Positions 17,114-25,182 of a stretch of DNA of 64,000 bases are shown here, piece by piece. The notes beneath the pieces were generated by a model, which saw only the letters and a list, made by a program, of their open reading frames with translations, was not told the origin of the DNA and did no database searches. The stretch lies in assembly GCA_003635315.1 (NCBI GenBank), contig PYJD01000010.1, positions 186,001-250,000 on the forward strand. The letters are read 5' to 3'. Within the stretch, counting starts at the first letter, position 1. Each line of letters begins with the position of its first letter. Origin of the DNA: Candidatus Poribacteria bacterium (lineage in GTDB: Bacteria; Poribacteria; WGA-4E; WGA-3G). Both the position numbers and the translations under genes were made by a program.

Positions 17114-17967
17114 TCAGGTGTATCTGAGTTCTGAGGATCTGAAATATGTGTAATCTTCATATCATCATTTAAAAATGGCTCCAAATCAAATTGACTATCA
17201 TCAATCTCTACATTTAGGTGTACTTCAGATATTATGATTACTACACTTGTTTGTTCAAGCGGTCTTTCAATTTTCACGATATTAGGTCTTAGTATCCCGT
17301 CTACTTCGCGATAATCAGAGAAGACTGCTCTTTGTTTAACAGTATCTTTAGAGTCCTTAACTACCCATTCAGTAACGCGTGGTTCGTTATTCTTTACTTG
17401 GATAGTGATATTTTCTGTATGTTTTGCATCTAATCCGGGACGTGAAACAATAAAATTGCCTCGTGAAGGAGTAACACTCAATTCCTTAGTTCTACCATCA
17501 AGGAATGGATTTGCGAAAATGGCACTTAACACATCGGTAATGCGTAGATCTATCCCAAATATCTTATGTAAAATACTATCAGATAGTTTTCCTAAGAACA
17601 CCTCTTGTTCATCAAGTAAAGCGAGGAGGAATTTTTTGCGGTTTGCGATTGCGACTCCCTTTGTGTCATTAAAACCTCCTAATGCTTGAATTCTCAATAA
17701 TTCACTTCCATCATTTAACCTTTTATACCATAACATCTCCCGCAATTCATCCGCTTTTGAATCCCCTTCTTGAATTCTTACTTTCATCTTAGTTGTCTTT
17801 AATGTTCCCGTTAGATCATATCTTTCCCGAAGGGTCTGCATGTGAGTAGTAAATTCGGCAGAGAGTTCTGGTGAGAGTGCTTTTGAGGCAGGCACTTCAT
17901 ATTGAGTAAGTAAAGTAAGAGCAAGCAGAAAAACAATATAACCGATAGATTTCATTTGTAATACCAT
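17110..17967 (-). CDS. LolB/LolA-like exported protein upstream of ispE
   Basis: About 286 residues from the ATG at 17967; the frame is open to 18015, and the Met at 17955 is also possible. A signal peptide (IGYIVFLLALTLL) is followed by a mixed beta protein without recognisable catalytic residues. There is no Cys at the cleavage site, so it is not an obvious lipoprotein. Its place, overlapping the ispE start by four bases, is where lolB sits in Proteobacteria. The fold pattern (TLKTTKMKVRIQ, then long antiparallel strands) suits a LolA/LolB or DUF4292-like barrel that shuttles lipoproteins. Assignment is by position and general character. Confidence 0.5.
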   Translation of the reverse strand: MVLQMKSIGYIVFLLALTLLTQYEVPASKALSPELSAEFTTHMQTLRERYDLTGTLKTTKMKVRIQEGDSKADELREMLWYKRLNDGSELLRIQALGGFNDTKGVAIANRKKFLLALLDEQEVFLGKLSDSILHKIFGIDLRITDVLSAIFANPFLDGRTKELSVTPSRGNFIVSRPGLDAKHTENITIQVKNNEPRVTEWVVKDSKDTVKQRAVFSDYREVDGILRPNIVKIERPLEQTSVVIIISEVHLNVEIDDSQFDLEPFLNDDMKITHISDPQNSDTPE

Positions 17968-18018
17968 TACTGCAGTGCGTTCCTTTGAAGATGTTGACAA
18001 ACATTCAACTTTCATTTT

Positions 18019-18175
18019 ACGTGAGTTTGATAATTAACAGGACTAAGGCAATTTTAACGAAGAACTGATATATTCGCAAAAAAATCGTTTATTTCATGCT
18101 TTTAACCCCTAAGTACACCTTATCAGGAGGCTTTAAGAGGAATTGTGGATGTCTAACTATTTATCAAACTCACGT
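18019..18175. repeat. 157-bp palindromic element with 15-bp perfect inverted ends
   Basis: ACGTGAGTTTGATAA at 18019-18033 is matched exactly by its reverse complement at 18161-18175. Inside, bases 18039-18154 (AGGACTAAGGCAA ... TTGTGGATGTCT) form a diverged relative of the repeat at 39724-39841. The element fills the space between the LolB-like gene and argD. The long stem could also end transcription, though no T-run follows. Confidence 0.75.
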
Positions 18176-18180
18176 TTCAC

Positions 18181-19371
18181 TTAGTAAACCTGGGACATAG
18201 ACTTTTCAACTATGTTCACAGCTTCTTCTACATGAGCAGTATTAATATTCAAAGGTGGAAGGAAACGAAGTACATAGTCATTCGTACAGATAGTTACGAG
18301 TCCATTTTCAATACATTGTGCAGCGAGCAGTTTCGCATTTTCTGTCAACACGAGACCCCGTAACAATCCTTTTCCGCGGACTTCATCAATTGGATATTTA
18401 TCCTTCAGTTCCATGAGACCGCCAGCGAGATAATTCCCCATTTTGACAGCGTTCACGGCAAGATTCTCATCGAGGATGGTTTTTACTGTTGCACATGCAG
18501 CCGCCGAAGATAGGAAATTACCACCGAATGTTGCGGCATGTGTCCCTGGAACAAAACTATCAGCTACTTTCTGTTTTGCCAACATTGCCCCAATTGGGAC
18601 GCCACTCCCCAAAGCTTTTGCCATAGTAATTACATCTGGAATAACACCGTAGCTTTGGTAACCAAAAAACGTACCTAATCTACCCATAGCGGTTTGAACT
18701 TCATCAAACATTAGTATCAGGTCATGTTGATCACATAATTCACGTAAACCTTGTAGATAACCGGCACTGGGTATATTTACACCACCTTCAGATTGAATTG
18801 GTTCAACTAATATAGCACAAGTCTTCGAATTCACAGCTGCGGCTGTTGCATCAAGGTCATCAAAAGGAACATACTTAAAGCCTTCAAGCATAGGTTCAAA
18901 CCCGACGTGGTATTTTGGCTGTGCAGTTGCTGTAATGGTTGCCATTGTACGACCATGAAAGGAGTTATCCATGGTAATTATTTCATAAGAATCTGTTTTA
19001 CCATTATCTTTTGCGTATTTCCGAGCGATTTTTATTGCTGCTTCATTTGCTTCCGCACCACTATTACAGAAGAAACATTGATCCATGTCAGAATTATCAA
19101 TTAACAATTTCGCCAATTCTGCTTGAGGCTGGATGTAGTAAAGGTTCGAGGTATGCAATACATTTCCTGCTTGCTCACGAATTGCTTCTACTACTTTAGG
19201 ATGACCATGTCCCAATCCATTAACTGCTAATCCACCGAGAAAATCGAGATATTTCTTACCATCTGCATCCCATAAGTAAGGTCCTTCACCTTTCACAAAT
19301 GCAAGGCTTCTGTCTCCGTAGGTATTAATGATATATTCTGTAGCCAACGATTTAATTTCGGCTGTTGTCAT
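18181..19371 (-). CDS. argD: Acetylornithine/succinyldiaminopimelate-type aminotransferase
   Basis: 396 residues, a standard class-III PLP aminotransferase. Motifs: FLGGLAVNGLGHGHP near the start, FCNSGAEANEAAIK (cofactor phosphate), FDEVQTAMGRLG (Asp for the pyridine nitrogen), and MAKALGSGVPIGAML with the PLP Lys. It most likely makes N-acetylornithine in arginine synthesis, though close family members act on other omega-amino substrates. AGGAG lies 6 bases before the ATG. No other arg genes are adjacent. Confidence 0.88.
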   Translation of the reverse strand: MTTAEIKSLATEYIINTYGDRSLAFVKGEGPYLWDADGKKYLDFLGGLAVNGLGHGHPKVVEAIREQAGNVLHTSNLYYIQPQAELAKLLIDNSDMDQCFFCNSGAEANEAAIKIARKYAKDNGKTDSYEIITMDNSFHGRTMATITATAQPKYHVGFEPMLEGFKYVPFDDLDATAAAVNSKTCAILVEPIQSEGGVNIPSAGYLQGLRELCDQHDLILMFDEVQTAMGRLGTFFGYQSYGVIPDVITMAKALGSGVPIGAMLAKQKVADSFVPGTHAATFGGNFLSSAAACATVKTILDENLAVNAVKMGNYLAGGLMELKDKYPIDEVRGKGLLRGLVLTENAKLLAAQCIENGLVTICTNDYVLRFLPPLNINTAHVEEAVNIVEKSMSQVY

Positions 19372-19449
19372 ATACTACTCCTTATATTATCTTAACATGG
19401 CATGGAACTACCATACCGTAAAATCGGATAGGTAGATATTTCATCTTAT

Positions 19450-20583
19450 CTACCAATTTGTAAAAGACCCATCATCCCGTGTATAACCGTATGGTGGACC
19501 ATATTCTTGGGATGTTACACTCGTAAGTGCTTCCTCGTTAAATTCAATTCCTAATCCCGGCAAATCAGGCGGTAATAGATAACCTGATTCAAAAGGCACT
19601 TGAACAGGAAAAACATCGGTTAGAGATGACATTGGCGGACGTGGGAGTTCTTGGACACCAACTAATGGGGAAGATAGACATAGATGTAAGCAGGCTGCAG
19701 TTGACACAGGACCAAGCGGGTTGTGGGGTGCTAAATAGATATAATGTGTTTCGCACCATCCAGCTATCTTACGGGCTTCTGTTAGACCACCAGCTATACA
19801 TAGATCCACTCGGCAAAAGTCCAATAATTCCTCTTCTATGGCTTCACGGAATTTCCATTTACTGTCATATTGTTCTCCTACAGCAATAGGTACAGATGTT
19901 TGCTGACGAAGCCGTCTCAGACTTCCAGGATTTTCACTTCTGAGGGGATCTTCTATAAAGAATGGATTGTACGGTTCAACTTTATTACAAAAATCGAGAG
20001 TATCCGCTGGATCTAAACGAGTATGGACATCAACAAGGATTTCAATATCATCTCCAAAAGCTTCTCGAACGGCTTGTACTTGCCTTAATCCAAATTGTAC
20101 TGCACGTCTGGGTTCAAATGTATCACTCCCAGAACCATCGGCTAATCCCCATCTTACAAATTTCCATCCTGCTTCGTGAGTTTTTCGACAGTTCTCAACA
20201 AGTGCTTCTGGTGTCGGTCCTCCATTATGTGGATAACAAACCACCTTGTCTCTTGTTCGTCCACCTAATAATTCATACACGGGTACATTTAGTGCCTTAC
20301 CTTTAATATCCCATAACGCTATATCTACTGCACTGACTGCTGCAGACTGGACAACACCACCTGGGAAGAAGCCTCCTCGGAACATTACCTGCCATAGGTG
20401 TTCAATCTGAAACGGATCTGCACCGATAAGAAATGGTTCAAATGAACGTATCACCTCGGCTAAAGCAAGAGAACGACGACGAATCCCACCTTCACCAACA
20501 CCATAGATACCTGCATCCGTTTCAACTTTTACAAAAAAATGACCTACATCTGAAACAAAGGATTTGACTTTAGTGATTTTCAT
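19450..20583 (-). CDS. Mandelate racemase/muconate lactonizing enzyme family dehydratase
   Basis: 377 residues, enolase superfamily. The N-terminal capping domain is followed by a barrel with metal ligands Asp in EILVDVHTRLD, Glu in FFIEDPLRSEN and Glu in IAVGEQYD, then the C-terminal PHNPLGPVS with the catalytic His. This set (DVH..., PHNPLGP) is typical of the galactonate/mannonate dehydratase-like group, acting on sugar acids with Mg. The substrate is uncertain. It forms a leftward run with the PhyH and Gfo/Idh genes upstream of it, in keeping with sugar-acid catabolism. Confidence 0.85.
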   Translation of the reverse strand: MKITKVKSFVSDVGHFFVKVETDAGIYGVGEGGIRRRSLALAEVIRSFEPFLIGADPFQIEHLWQVMFRGGFFPGGVVQSAAVSAVDIALWDIKGKALNVPVYELLGGRTRDKVVCYPHNGGPTPEALVENCRKTHEAGWKFVRWGLADGSGSDTFEPRRAVQFGLRQVQAVREAFGDDIEILVDVHTRLDPADTLDFCNKVEPYNPFFIEDPLRSENPGSLRRLRQQTSVPIAVGEQYDSKWKFREAIEEELLDFCRVDLCIAGGLTEARKIAGWCETHYIYLAPHNPLGPVSTAACLHLCLSSPLVGVQELPRPPMSSLTDVFPVQVPFESGYLLPPDLPGLGIEFNEEALTSVTSQEYGPPYGYTRDDGSFTNW

Positions 20584-20639
20584 ATATGTTCCAATTGATT
20601 TAATATAAAATGTAATTAACTAATTAACGTAATACGGTC

Positions 20640-21446
20640 TTACCCAGCCTCTAAGGATGGTGTATTATCTTGACAGTATACAGGACGGAAAAGTGTTTGC
20701 CGTTTAAATGGCATCTCAGCAAGTTGTTGGGGATTTGGTTCCCATTTATGCCATTTATTTCCAACCGTATTGTAGCAGTTAAAGATTGCCACACGGTCAA
20801 CTTCTTCATCGGTCCATTTTGCTCCAGTGTGTGTAATAGCTTCTGTGAAGATGAGAACTGAACCTGCCGGACAACTGTAATCTTCCCATAACGGCGAATT
20901 TCTATCTGCTGTAGATTTTGGAGCAGGAAATGCGCCTTTATGACTTCCAGTCAGGAACATTGTTCCACCGCCTCCCTCCTTTACGGGGTTAAGTTCCCAT
21001 ACGACTCGAGTTAATCCGCTATGTGCTCTGTCGTGATGGAGATGGTAGGTATGTGAGTTACCTGGAAAATTTAGCATACCCCTACCACCATGGGGAAGGA
21101 AGTTATCGTGTCCATTCCCTCGAATTGATAGAAATGAACCTTCAAATCGAAATCCGTAGCAGTTTTCATTGGCATATCCAGATGTCAGGAATTCATTCAT
21201 GAATCCTAATACAACAGGATGATCCGTTAGCTTTTCAAGTGGTCCTCCAATAGAGGAACGATGATGCGCTGGAATTGATTCAGGATCTCTTTGTAACTGA
21301 TAACAGAAATCCCGCATCTCTTTGACCTCTATTTCAGTTAAAACTCCTGGGAAAGAGAGCCACCCGCGTGTATCAAAGAGAAACCGTTGTTCTTCGGACA
21401 TGGGGATTGTAGGTAAGTTGTCTGCATTTGTCTCAGGATTTGGCAT
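20640..21446 (-). CDS. Phytanoyl-CoA dioxygenase (PhyH) family protein
   Basis: About 268 residues from the ATG at 21446, chosen because GGAG lies about 6 bases upstream (the open frame begins at a TTG at 21458). Non-heme Fe(II)/2-oxoglutarate oxygenase: HLHHDRAHSG supplies His and Asp of the facial triad, EAITHTGAKW the distal His, and a downstream Arg (DRVAIFN) the 2-oxoglutarate anchor. Members hydroxylate varied small molecules; substrate unknown. A second PhyH protein lies at 59633-60526 but is only distantly similar. Confidence 0.85.
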   Translation of the reverse strand: MPNPETNADNLPTIPMSEEQRFLFDTRGWLSFPGVLTEIEVKEMRDFCYQLQRDPESIPAHHRSSIGGPLEKLTDHPVVLGFMNEFLTSGYANENCYGFRFEGSFLSIRGNGHDNFLPHGGRGMLNFPGNSHTYHLHHDRAHSGLTRVVWELNPVKEGGGGTMFLTGSHKGAFPAPKSTADRNSPLWEDYSCPAGSVLIFTEAITHTGAKWTDEEVDRVAIFNCYNTVGNKWHKWEPNPQQLAEMPFKRQTLFRPVYCQDNTPSLEAG

Positions 21447-21469
21447 TTGTAACTCCAATGTAAAACTAA

Positions 21470-21580
21470 TACCATTTCTGATATATAATGTCTCTCTTGT
21501 AGCATAAACTTTCCAGTTTGTGCCACATTCCGCTTCATCTCTAACAATAGGTAATGGGAGAAAAATTAATTGAAATGGTA
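21470..21580. mobile_element. MITE family A, complete copy A1 (111 bp)
   Basis: Ends TACCATTTC (21470-21478) and GAAATGGTA (21572-21580) are perfect inverted repeats. Flanking TAA at 21467-21469 and 21581-21583 is a 3-bp target duplication. The centre holds the hairpin-forming AAACTTTCCAGTTTG. It has no coding capacity. It lies between the PhyH gene and a Gfo/Idh gene on the minus strand. Confidence 0.85.
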
Positions 21581-21626
21581 TAAAATAGTATGATTATATA
21601 CATTATCCATATAATAATTGTTGAAT

Positions 21627-22796
21627 CTATTCTTTGTTTGATCCATATAATCGTTCAGTTTCAACTGTTAACCATGTTCCATAATCTCGTGGCATTTCCT
21701 CTGGTGCTGGCAGACCATTTTCATGGCGCCATTGAATTAAAGGATGTTCGCGATTCTCTTGTGGCAACTCTACACGAGTGTCATATATAGCGGATTCAAA
21801 AATTCCCATTAGAATCTCAAGAACATGACGACCCTCTTCTCCATTGCATTCATGTTCCCGATCTTCATCAAGTGCATTCACATATTCGTCAACCATACAG
21901 TAGTCATCTGCATCTGCACCACTGGAATTATCATAATGTTCGGGATATATCGGGGTAAGTTTCTCCCACTGGTCATGTGTGCCATCAGGGATATAGTGTG
22001 GGGTTGATAATAGCCATGCCCCTTTTAATTCTGACCAAAATAATCTACCATTTGTACCATAAAGTTCTAAGACATAGGCATCGCTATCAACGTTTGGAAA
22101 CCTCTGTTGAATGAGTGTACCGGTGACATTATCGTCAAACTGGAGTGAAGCAGTGACATATTCTCCAGTAACAGTTCCCATCCCTGCAGGAGAAGGAAGC
22201 ACATCCTCAGGTGTTAAATCACGCCCTCCTGCAGTAGCTTGTGTTACCAAACTTCTACAATGACCTCCGAATCGAATCATATTATTGACAACATGTGTTC
22301 CTATATTCATCAATCCATACCCAGCATAATAACCTTTTCCACATGCATAAATATACCGTAGATCTCCGATTTTACCTTTCTGCAGTTCTTTGGCAACGGA
22401 TTGCATGGTAGGACTAACACGACGTTGATGATGGACTACAACTCGTGCATTCTTCTCTTTAGCTTTTGCCAAAACAGCATCAGCTTGAACTAAATCGGTA
22501 CAAATTGGTTTTTCTACCTCAATATTTACACCATGTTCGAGAACCTGCATACATAGTGGATAGTGTGCATCTGTTGCAGTAGGGATTGCCACTATATCAG
22601 GTTGGGTCTTTTGTATCATCTCATCAATGTCAGTGAAATGTGTTGATACGTTTACAATATTCCCGAGTTGTTCCATTCTCTCAGAAATAAGATCGCAGAG
22701 AGCGACTATTTCTGTTCTTGGATGCGCATGATAGGCTTTTGCTGCTGCGGTACCCCGACTACGACACCCTAAAATTCCAACGCGATAAGTTTTCAT
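21627..22796 (-). CDS. Gfo/Idh/MocA family oxidoreductase
   Basis: 389 residues. GILGCRSRGTAAAKAY is the dinucleotide loop, IVALCDLISERM the second strand with its acidic residue, and VEKPICTDL the EKP motif. GLMNIGTHVVNNMIRFGG carries the active-site His in the N-x-G-x-H arrangement. Substrate unknown. Separated from the downstream PhyH gene by a MITE, so these two neighbours may once have been a tighter operon. Confidence 0.85.
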   Translation of the reverse strand: MKTYRVGILGCRSRGTAAAKAYHAHPRTEIVALCDLISERMEQLGNIVNVSTHFTDIDEMIQKTQPDIVAIPTATDAHYPLCMQVLEHGVNIEVEKPICTDLVQADAVLAKAKEKNARVVVHHQRRVSPTMQSVAKELQKGKIGDLRYIYACGKGYYAGYGLMNIGTHVVNNMIRFGGHCRSLVTQATAGGRDLTPEDVLPSPAGMGTVTGEYVTASLQFDDNVTGTLIQQRFPNVDSDAYVLELYGTNGRLFWSELKGAWLLSTPHYIPDGTHDQWEKLTPIYPEHYDNSSGADADDYCMVDEYVNALDEDREHECNGEEGRHVLEILMGIFESAIYDTRVELPQENREHPLIQWRHENGLPAPEEMPRDYGTWLTVETERLYGSNKE

Positions 22797-23001
22797 AGGT
22801 AGTCCAATATCATAAAAGAGGATATTCTTTAGTTAAAACCTATTGTATAGATTTTAGTTAATAGTATCTAATTGAATTTTGCCTGTCAAGTTTTTAGATT
22901 GGATTAGTGGAGTAATTTATAATGAGAAAAACTAAATTGATATCTATTGTTGCAGTATCTAAGAAGTGTGAACAACCGATATTTAAACGCACTATTACTT
23001 T

Positions 23002-23718
23002 CTATGTAAAGAATTCCTCATTATATGGTCTAACATCTACTTCGAAACTCCATGCACTACGTTCTTGTTGTATAAGAGCCCAGTAGGTTTCCGCAATTGA
23101 ATCTGGAGAAAGTAAAGGTTCATTCGCTGATAGTTGATACCTTTCACGTACATCTGGCGTATCAATAATACCATCTATTATGACGTGTGCCACATGTATA
23201 CCTTGTGGTCCTACTTCACGTGCAAGTGAGGAGGCTAAACCGCGCATAGCATATTTCGCACTACTGAATGCAATTGCACCTGCTCTACCACGTACGGCAG
23301 ATGTAGCACCTGAAAACAGTATTGAACCCCCACCATTTTCTATCATTCCCGGTACAACCTGCTTTATACAGTGAAAAGCTCCGAGTGTACATACCCTCCA
23401 GGCACTTTCGAATGCATCCGCCGTTAGTTCAGAAAGATTTCCCCAAGCAGCATTTCCAGCATGGTTCACGAGTATATCGGGTGTTCCTAATTCATTTCGT
23501 ATCTCTCTGAAACTCGCAACCACCTGGTCCTCATCCGTTATATCTGTTGGTATTGGAAGCACTTTAACGCCGGTTGCTTCCAGTCTATTTGTTAAGTTTA
23601 TGCTATATGCTGCTGAACGAGCGAGTAAGGCAAGGTTGCACCCTTCACTTGCAAATTTACGTGCGATCGCTGCACCTAATCCAGGACCAACACCCGCAAT
23701 CACTGCGACTTTAGACAT
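23002..23718 (-). CDS. Short-chain dehydrogenase/reductase with Phe in place of the catalytic Tyr
   Basis: 238 residues, classical SDR. The cofactor loop is AGVGPGLGAAIARKF and NHAGNAAWG replaces the usual N-A-G strand. GSILFSGATSAVRG carries the catalytic Ser, but the Y-x-x-x-K motif reads FSSAK, so the proton-donating Tyr is Phe while the Lys stays. A subfamily of SDRs with F-x-x-x-K exists, so this need not mean a dead enzyme, but normal carbonyl reduction is doubtful. GGAGT is placed 7 bases before the ATG. Confidence 0.85.
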   Translation of the reverse strand: MSKVAVIAGVGPGLGAAIARKFASEGCNLALLARSAAYSINLTNRLEATGVKVLPIPTDITDEDQVVASFREIRNELGTPDILVNHAGNAAWGNLSELTADAFESAWRVCTLGAFHCIKQVVPGMIENGGGSILFSGATSAVRGRAGAIAFSSAKYAMRGLASSLAREVGPQGIHVAHVIIDGIIDTPDVRERYQLSANEPLLSPDSIAETYWALIQQERSAWSFEVDVRPYNEEFFT

Positions 23719-23814
23719 GTTATTTACTCCATGATTTCTTTATGAGATTAATCCCTACTGTGGCTTCTATAAGATTCTCAAAATAGTTCCAGATAACTCA
23801 AATTGCTGTATATA

Positions 23815-23910
23815 ATAGCATTTCTAATTGATAAACTCTCTTTTTTGTAGCACAAACCTTCAGTTTATGTCTTCCCTTTTTCTCTCTATGAAATACTATG
23901 GCATAATGGT
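23815..23910. mobile_element. MITE family A, decayed copy A2
   Basis: From 23815 the sequence follows copy A3 closely (GCATTTCTAATTGATAAACT, then TTTGTAGCACAAAC). The right end has decayed: only AAATACTATGG and ATAATGG remain instead of GAAATGGTA. No target duplication can be read. It sits upstream of the SDR gene and downstream of the FtsX-like permease. Confidence 0.65.
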
Positions 23911-23950
23911 TATTATCTGTCTATGACTTGTACTGTTTTATTACTCTCAA

Positions 23951-25162
23951 TTATTCGTGTCTTAATGCATCGATTGGATGCAATTTAGCTGCTTTCCATG
24001 CAGGATATGCCCCGAAGAATACCCCAACTAATGCACTTACAATAAAGGACAGAATACCGTAGACTGGAGAGATAACTGTACGCCATTCCCAAATAGATGG
24101 TACAAGCAATGCTCCTCCAATCCCTACGCCAACACCCACAATACCACCAATCAATGATAATGTGGTTGATTCAACCAGAAACTGAATGAGGACATCCAAA
24201 CGTTGTGCTCCTACAGCCTTTCGTAAACCAATTTCCTTTGTCCGTTCAGTAACCGATACTAACATAATATTCATGATGCCTATACCACCCACAAGCAAAG
24301 ATACCACAGCTATTCCCAATATCATATTAGTGAATGTCTGTCCAGATGCTTCAAACATTTCCATGAATTCTGCTTGATTACGCACATGAAAATCGGGTTC
24401 TTTATTGGAAGGTATTTTGTGTTGTTTACGGATTATTTCTGTAACTTCAGCTTCCGCTTCATCAAGTTGTTTATCAGAATTGGCTTGCACACTAATACTT
24501 GAAAGGAATTCATTTCCGAATACCCGTTTCATTGCGGTAGAATAGGGGATAAAAACCTGATCATCTGGATTCCGCCATCCACTTGCACCTTTCTCCTTCA
24601 TTACACCTAAAACATGGAAACTAACATTCTTAATTTTGACCGTTTTGCCAACAGGATCACGGTTGCCGAATAGATTGTCAACAACGGTTTTTCCAAGAAC
24701 ACAAACCCGTTGTCTGTAGATGATATGATTCTCTGTGAAAAACATGCCATGCTCTATCTGGAAATTAGCAGTGACAAGATATTCTGGAGAAGTGCCTACT
24801 ATTGTTGTGTTAGTATTCTTACTGAGATATTTCACTTGAGCGCGACTACTGATTTCAGGTGTAGCATAACGGAAACTTTTCCCACGGGTCCGTAACATGT
24901 CTAAATCTTCTACAGTTAGCGTTCTACGCACATCGGCTGAACCCCGTCCACGAAACATACCCTGACCGGGACGAACAGCAAGGATGTTCGCACCCAATGT
25001 CTTAATCCTATCGGTAATATCTGCTTTCGCTCCTTCCCCAATTGATGTTGTTGTGATAATTGCACCAACACCGATAATAACCCCTAACATTGTAAGTATT
25101 GAGCGAAGTTTATTTGCCAATAAGCCATGAAATGCATTTGCTAAACTTTCTAATATACTCAA
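23951..25162 (-). CDS. MacB/FtsX-family ABC transporter permease (no ATPase domain)
   Basis: About 403 residues from the TTG at 25162, which has GGGAGG at 7-base spacing; the TTG at 25168 is too close to it. One N-terminal membrane helix (about 18-42), a MacB-type periplasmic core (about 45-250) and three C-terminal helices (about 275-400) ending AYPAWKAAKLHPIDALRHE. This is the permease half of tripartite MacAB-type exporters. The ATPase usually encoded between adaptor and permease is missing from this locus. Confidence 0.85.
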   Translation of the reverse strand: MSILESLANAFHGLLANKLRSILTMLGVIIGVGAIITTTSIGEGAKADITDRIKTLGANILAVRPGQGMFRGRGSADVRRTLTVEDLDMLRTRGKSFRYATPEISSRAQVKYLSKNTNTTIVGTSPEYLVTANFQIEHGMFFTENHIIYRQRVCVLGKTVVDNLFGNRDPVGKTVKIKNVSFHVLGVMKEKGASGWRNPDDQVFIPYSTAMKRVFGNEFLSSISVQANSDKQLDEAEAEVTEIIRKQHKIPSNKEPDFHVRNQAEFMEMFEASGQTFTNMILGIAVVSLLVGGIGIMNIMLVSVTERTKEIGLRKAVGAQRLDVLIQFLVESTTLSLIGGIVGVGVGIGGALLVPSIWEWRTVISPVYGILSFIVSALVGVFFGAYPAWKAAKLHPIDALRHE

Positions 25163-25182
25163 AACCAAACCTCCCGGATTAT

